In this document: positions 61,193 to 64,000 of the stretch, one piece after another
Layout: the number at the start of each line of letters is the position of its first letter
How positions within the stretch are numbered: the stretch's first letter is position 1
Source of the DNA: Hydractinia symbiolongicarpus
Taxonomy: Eukaryota; Cnidaria; Hydrozoa; Anthoathecata; Hydractiniidae
Direction: 5' to 3'
Assembly (NCBI RefSeq): GCF_029227915.1
Contig: NC_079885.1
Coordinates: 15,697,001-15,761,000 of the forward strand
Length of the DNA: 64,000 bases
Position numbers and translations under genes: made by a program
The notes under the pieces: model-generated
Told to the model about the DNA's origin: nothing
Database searches by the model: none
The model's input: only the letters and a program-made list of their open reading frames with translations

Positions 61193-61311
61193 GTCTACGA
61201 CCATACCACGACGAACACACCTGTTCTCGTCCGATCACGGAAGTTAAGCATCGTTGGGCCAGGATAGTACTTGGATGGGGGACCGCCTGGGAACTCCTGG
61301 TGTCGTAGGCT
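61193..61311 (+). rRNA. 5S ribosomal RNA, copy 108 (A69-T106)
   Basis: G69A with C106T as in copy 104, plus T20C, which faces A58 in helix II. The first T after the T5 run context reads TTTTTGACG. Confidence 0.94.
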
Positions 61312-61761
61312 ATTGACTTTTTGACGTTACATTATTTATCATTACGACTGGGACGTATCTTTTTTACGCAATAGCCGCTGAGTAAATCAAGAAAGAGACA
61401 TGATTAGAAGTTGCTTTCCCTTCAAAACGGCTACAATCTTGCTGCAATAAATGCGCCACGTCGCAAATAAATGGATTACGAGCGTCAGACAAAGAAAAGG
61501 GCGATGTAGTTACTTTGCTAATTAACTTTGTCATATGAAAATTAAGTCTGAAAGCACCCTAGATTTCCTTCGTTGGAACTTTTTACCGAAAATCTTAAAG
61601 CGCATGGTTGTCGTAAAGAATCGATAGCGCTTAAAAAGAGCTTTCAAATGCACATAAACACGACCTATTTCGGATGATCCAGTCAAGAAATATGACCTTT
61701 AAAGTTTGAACCATTTTCGATGTAATGTGCTAATAAATCGTAGATATCTGCCCGTTTGTGT

Positions 61762-61880
61762 GTCTACGACCATACCACGATGAACACACCTGTTCTCGTC
61801 CGATCACGGAAGTTAAGCATCCTCGGGCCGGGATAGTACTTGGATGGAGGACCGCCTGGGAACTCCCGGTGTCGTAGGCT
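61762..61880 (+). rRNA. 5S ribosomal RNA, copy 109 (61C/63C/87A haplotype)
   Basis: Haplotype without extra changes. Type A spacer with AAAGGGCG and CCGAAAATC, the source form of the copy 105 spacer. Confidence 0.9.
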
Positions 61881-62330
61881 ATTGACTTTTTCACGTTACA
61901 TTATTTATCATTACGACTGTGACGTATCTTTTTTACGCAATAGCCGCTGAGTAAATCAAGTAAGGGACATCATTAGAAGTTTCTTTCCCTTCAAAAGGGC
62001 TACGATCTGGCAGCATTAAATGCGCCACGTCGCAAATGAATGGATTACGAGCGTCAGACAAAGAGAATGGCGATGTAGCTAATTTGCTAATTAACTTTGT
62101 CATATGAAAATTAAGTCTGAAAGTACCCTAGATTGCCTTCGTTGAAACTTTTTACCGGAAATCTTAAAGCGCATGGTTGTCGTAATTAATGGATAGCGCT
62201 TGAAATGAGCTTTCAAATGCACATAAACACGACCTATTTCGGATGATCCAGTCAAGAAATATGACCTTTTAAATTTAAACCATTTTCGATGTAATGTGCT
62301 AATAAATCGTAGATATCTGCCCGTTTGTTT

Positions 62331-62449
62331 GTCTACGACCATACCACGATGAACACACCTGTTCTCGTCCGATCACGGAAGTTAAGCATCGTTGGGCCGG
62401 GATAGTACTTGGATGTGGGACCGCCTGGGAACTCCTGGTGTCGTAGGCT
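62331..62449 (+). rRNA. 5S ribosomal RNA, copy 110
   Basis: G86T and C106T. Downstream AATAGCCCCTGAG. Point changes in its spacer leave a chance 80-codon open frame on the other strand (62100-62342). Confidence 0.94.
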
Positions 62450-62899
62450 ATTGACTTTTTCACGTTACATTATTTATCATTACGACTGTGACGTATCTTT
62501 TTTACGCAATAGCCCCTGAGTAAATCAAGTAAGGGACGTGATTAGAAGATGCTTTCCCTTCAAAACGGCTACAATCTTGCTGCAATAAATGCGCCACGTC
62601 GCAAATAAATGGATTACGAGCGTCAGACAAAGAAAATGGCGATGTAGTTACTTTGCTAATTAACTTTGTCATATGAAAATTAAATCTGAAAGCACCCCAG
62701 ATTTCCTTCGTTGGAACTTTTTACCGGAAATCTTAAAGCGCATGGTTGTCGTAAAGAATCGATAGCGCTTGAAATGAGCTTTCAAATGCACATAAACACG
62801 ACCTATTTCGGATGATCCAGTCAAGAAATATGACCTTTAAAGTTTAAACCATTTTCGATGTGATGTGCTAATAAATCGTAGATATCTGCCCGTTTGTTT

Positions 62900-63018
62900 G
62901 TCTACGACCATACCACGATGAACACACCTGTTCTCGTCCGATCACGGAAGTTAAGCATCGTCGGGCCGGGATAGTACTTGGATGGGGGACCGCCTGGGAA
63001 CTCCCGGTGTTGTAGGCT
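62900..63018 (+). rRNA. 5S ribosomal RNA, copy 111
   Basis: T63C and C112T (wobble with G7 in helix I). A/C mosaic spacer with TTAAATCTG. Downstream AATAGCGCTGAG has lost a base. Confidence 0.96.
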
Positions 63019-63467
63019 ATTGACTTTTTCACGTTACATTATTTATCATTACGACTGTGACGTATCTTTTTTACGCAATAGCGCTGAGTAAATCAAGTAA
63101 GGGACGTTATTAGAAGTTTCTTTCCCTTCAAAGCGGCTACGATCTGGCTGCACTAAATGCGCCACGTCGCAAATCAATGGATTACGAGCGTCAGACAAAG
63201 AAAATGGCGATGTAGTTAATTTGCTAATTAACTTTGTCATATGAAAATTAAGTCTGCAAGTACCCTAGATTGCCTTCGTTGGAACTTTTTACCGGAAATC
63301 ATAAAGCGCATTATTGTTGTCCAGAATCGATAGCGCTTAATAAGAGCTGTCAAACGCACATAAACACGACCTATTTCGAATGATCCAGTCAAGAAATATG
63401 ACCTTTAAAATTTGAACCATTTTCGATGTAATGTGCTAATAAATCGTAGATATCTGCCCGTTTGTTT

Positions 63468-63586
63468 GTCTACGACCATACCACGATGAACACACCTGTT
63501 CTCGTCCGATCACGGAAGTTAAGCATCGTCGGGCCGGGATAGTACTTGAATGGGGGACCGCCTGGGAACTCCTGGTGTTGTAGGCT
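63468..63586 (+). rRNA. 5S ribosomal RNA, copy 112
   Basis: T63C, G82A, C106T and C112T. The upstream spacer is a diverged A form (CTGCAAGTACC, TTGTCCAGAATC, GAGCTGTCAAACG). Confidence 0.95.
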
Positions 63587-64000
63587 ATTGACTTTTTCAC
63601 GTTACATTATTTATCATTACGACTGTGACGTATCTTTTTTACGCAATAGCGCTGAGTAAATCAAGTAAGGGACGTTATTAGAAGTTTCTTTCCCTTCAAA
63701 GCGGCTACGATCTGGCTGCAATAAATGCGCCACGTCGCAAATAAATGGATTACGAGCGTCAGACAAAGAAAATGGCGATGTAGTTAATTTGCTAATTAAC
63801 TTTGTCATATGAAAATTAAGTCTGCAAGTACCCTAGATTGCCTTCGTTGGAACTTTTTACCGGAAATCATAAAGCGCATTATTGTTGTCCAGAATCGATA
63901 GCGCTTAAAAAGAGCTGTCAAACGCACATAAACACGACCTATTTTGAATGATCCAGTCAAGAAATATGACCTTTAAAGTTTGAACCATTTTCGATGTAAT
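63587..64000 (+). other. Partial last unit: terminator and spacer before an unseen gene
   Basis: T5 and T6 runs, then a spacer nearly identical to that of copy 112. The window stops at GATGTAAT, about 40 bases short of the next expected gene start. No gene lies inside. Confidence 0.9.

Larger units (their letters stand above)
57010..61680 (+). repeat. Four-unit tandem duplication, period 2,275 bp
   Basis: Copies 101-104 and 105-108 match in the helix V deletion with A101T, G107A, A54C and G69A, in order. Later private changes are C92A in copy 106 and T20C in copy 108. Confidence 0.9.
1..64000 (+). repeat. Tandem 5S rDNA array, about 112.5 units of about 569 bp
   Basis: Every unit has the same order: about 315 bases of upstream spacer, a 119-base 5S rRNA gene, about 135 bases of downstream spacer. 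All copies are in one orientation and directly abutting. Gene starts run from 315 to 63468 at 569-base steps; exceptions come from identifiable indels (551 at 16819-17370, 573 after CCGC-insertion genes, 567-568 after single-base losses). Each spacer of about 450 bases contains a TATA-like AATAAAT, a T5 terminator, a second T6 run, the conserved words ATGCGCCACGTCGC and TTTGTCATATGAAA, and nothing I recognise as another gene on either strand. Spacer types: A (AAGAATCGATAG, TTAAAAAGAG), B (TTGAAACGAG, CACAACC), C (TTGAAATGAG, CACGACC). Near-identity over 64 kb is the pattern of concerted evolution. Assembly collapse or expansion cannot be excluded from sequence alone. Confidence 0.99.

Noticed and set aside
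62100-62342. 80-codon minus strand open frame
   Set aside because: It covers spacer upstream of copy 110 and is opened by private changes there; equivalent spacers elsewhere do not keep the frame, and no domain is recognisable.
63049-63808. Two 63-codon minus strand open frames (63049-63240 and 63617-63808)
   Set aside because: They are the same spacer segment in two adjacent units, opened by the one-base loss in AATAGCGCTGAG. This reflects duplication, not coding.
1-64000. Linked snRNA, tRNA or spliced-leader RNA gene in the 5S spacer
   Set aside because: Such linkage is known in some invertebrates, so both strands of the spacer were read. CATTTTTGATG resembles an Sm site in some units, but most have CATTTTCGATG and there is no matching splice donor, snRNA motif or tRNA box nearby.
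1-64000. CRISPR array or satellite DNA
   Set aside because: The period is 569 bp and each unit contains a recognisable 5S gene. There are no short repeats with unique spacers.
1-64000. Naming the species or phylum
   Set aside because: The gene is of animal type, but 5S is too short and too conserved to place it, and I do not recognise the spacer.

Overview
The whole 64,000-base window is one uninterrupted tandem array of eukaryotic 5S ribosomal RNA genes. It holds 112 complete genes, all on the + strand, one every 569 bases (567-573 with small indels, one unit of 551). It starts and ends inside spacer DNA, so neither edge of the array is seen. The consensus gene is 119 nt and folds as a standard 5S rRNA, with a perfect 9-pair helix I, an internal RNA polymerase III control region and a T5 terminator 7 nt after the gene. 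The gene resembles animal, probably invertebrate, 5S genes; the species cannot be named from this sequence. I found no protein gene, mobile element, tRNA, snRNA or spliced-leader gene. The few short open frames run through the 5S gene or its spacer and are chance.

Each unit is a 119-nt gene plus about 450 bases of AT-rich spacer. The spacer carries a TATA-like AATAAAT at -30 to -24, the T5 terminator and a second T6 run about 50 nt past the gene. Three upstream spacer types recur. Type A has AAGAATCGATAG and TTAAAAAGAG. Type B has TTGAAACGAG and CACAACC. Type C has TTGAAATGAG and CACGACC. Mosaics of the three occur. Nineteen genes match the consensus exactly and the rest differ by 1 to 6 changes. 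The most common change is C106T (35 copies), a wobble substitution in helix V.

Region by region: 1-4 kb mixes A, B and C units. 4.1-6.4 kb is a two-unit duplication, and six units of 5.3-8.5 kb recur at 9.3-12.5 kb (offset 3,985-3,986). 12.5-18.6 kb holds further partial copies and a unit lacking its TATA-like site. 18.2-26.1 kb is the same block present as 5, 4 and 5 units. 27-36 kb has alternating A/B/C units with 3-unit and 1-unit duplications. 38.1-44.2 kb is a 5-unit duplication and contains most of the CCGC-insertion genes. 45-57 kb is mixed, with 1- and 2-unit duplications. 57.0-61.7 kb is a 4-unit duplication. 62.5-64 kb is the most diverged part.

The main biological interest is how clearly the array records its own evolution. 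Several duplications have a chimeric junction unit whose left part matches one family and right part another, which maps past unequal crossovers to intervals of about 27-100 bases. Private variants (a CCGC insertion, a G61C/T63C/G87A haplotype, a T69/G73/T81 haplotype) have spread as passengers of these events. One helix V pair shows G-C, G-U and A-U states within the array, as expected for compensatory change. I see no sign of a new biological system beyond this.
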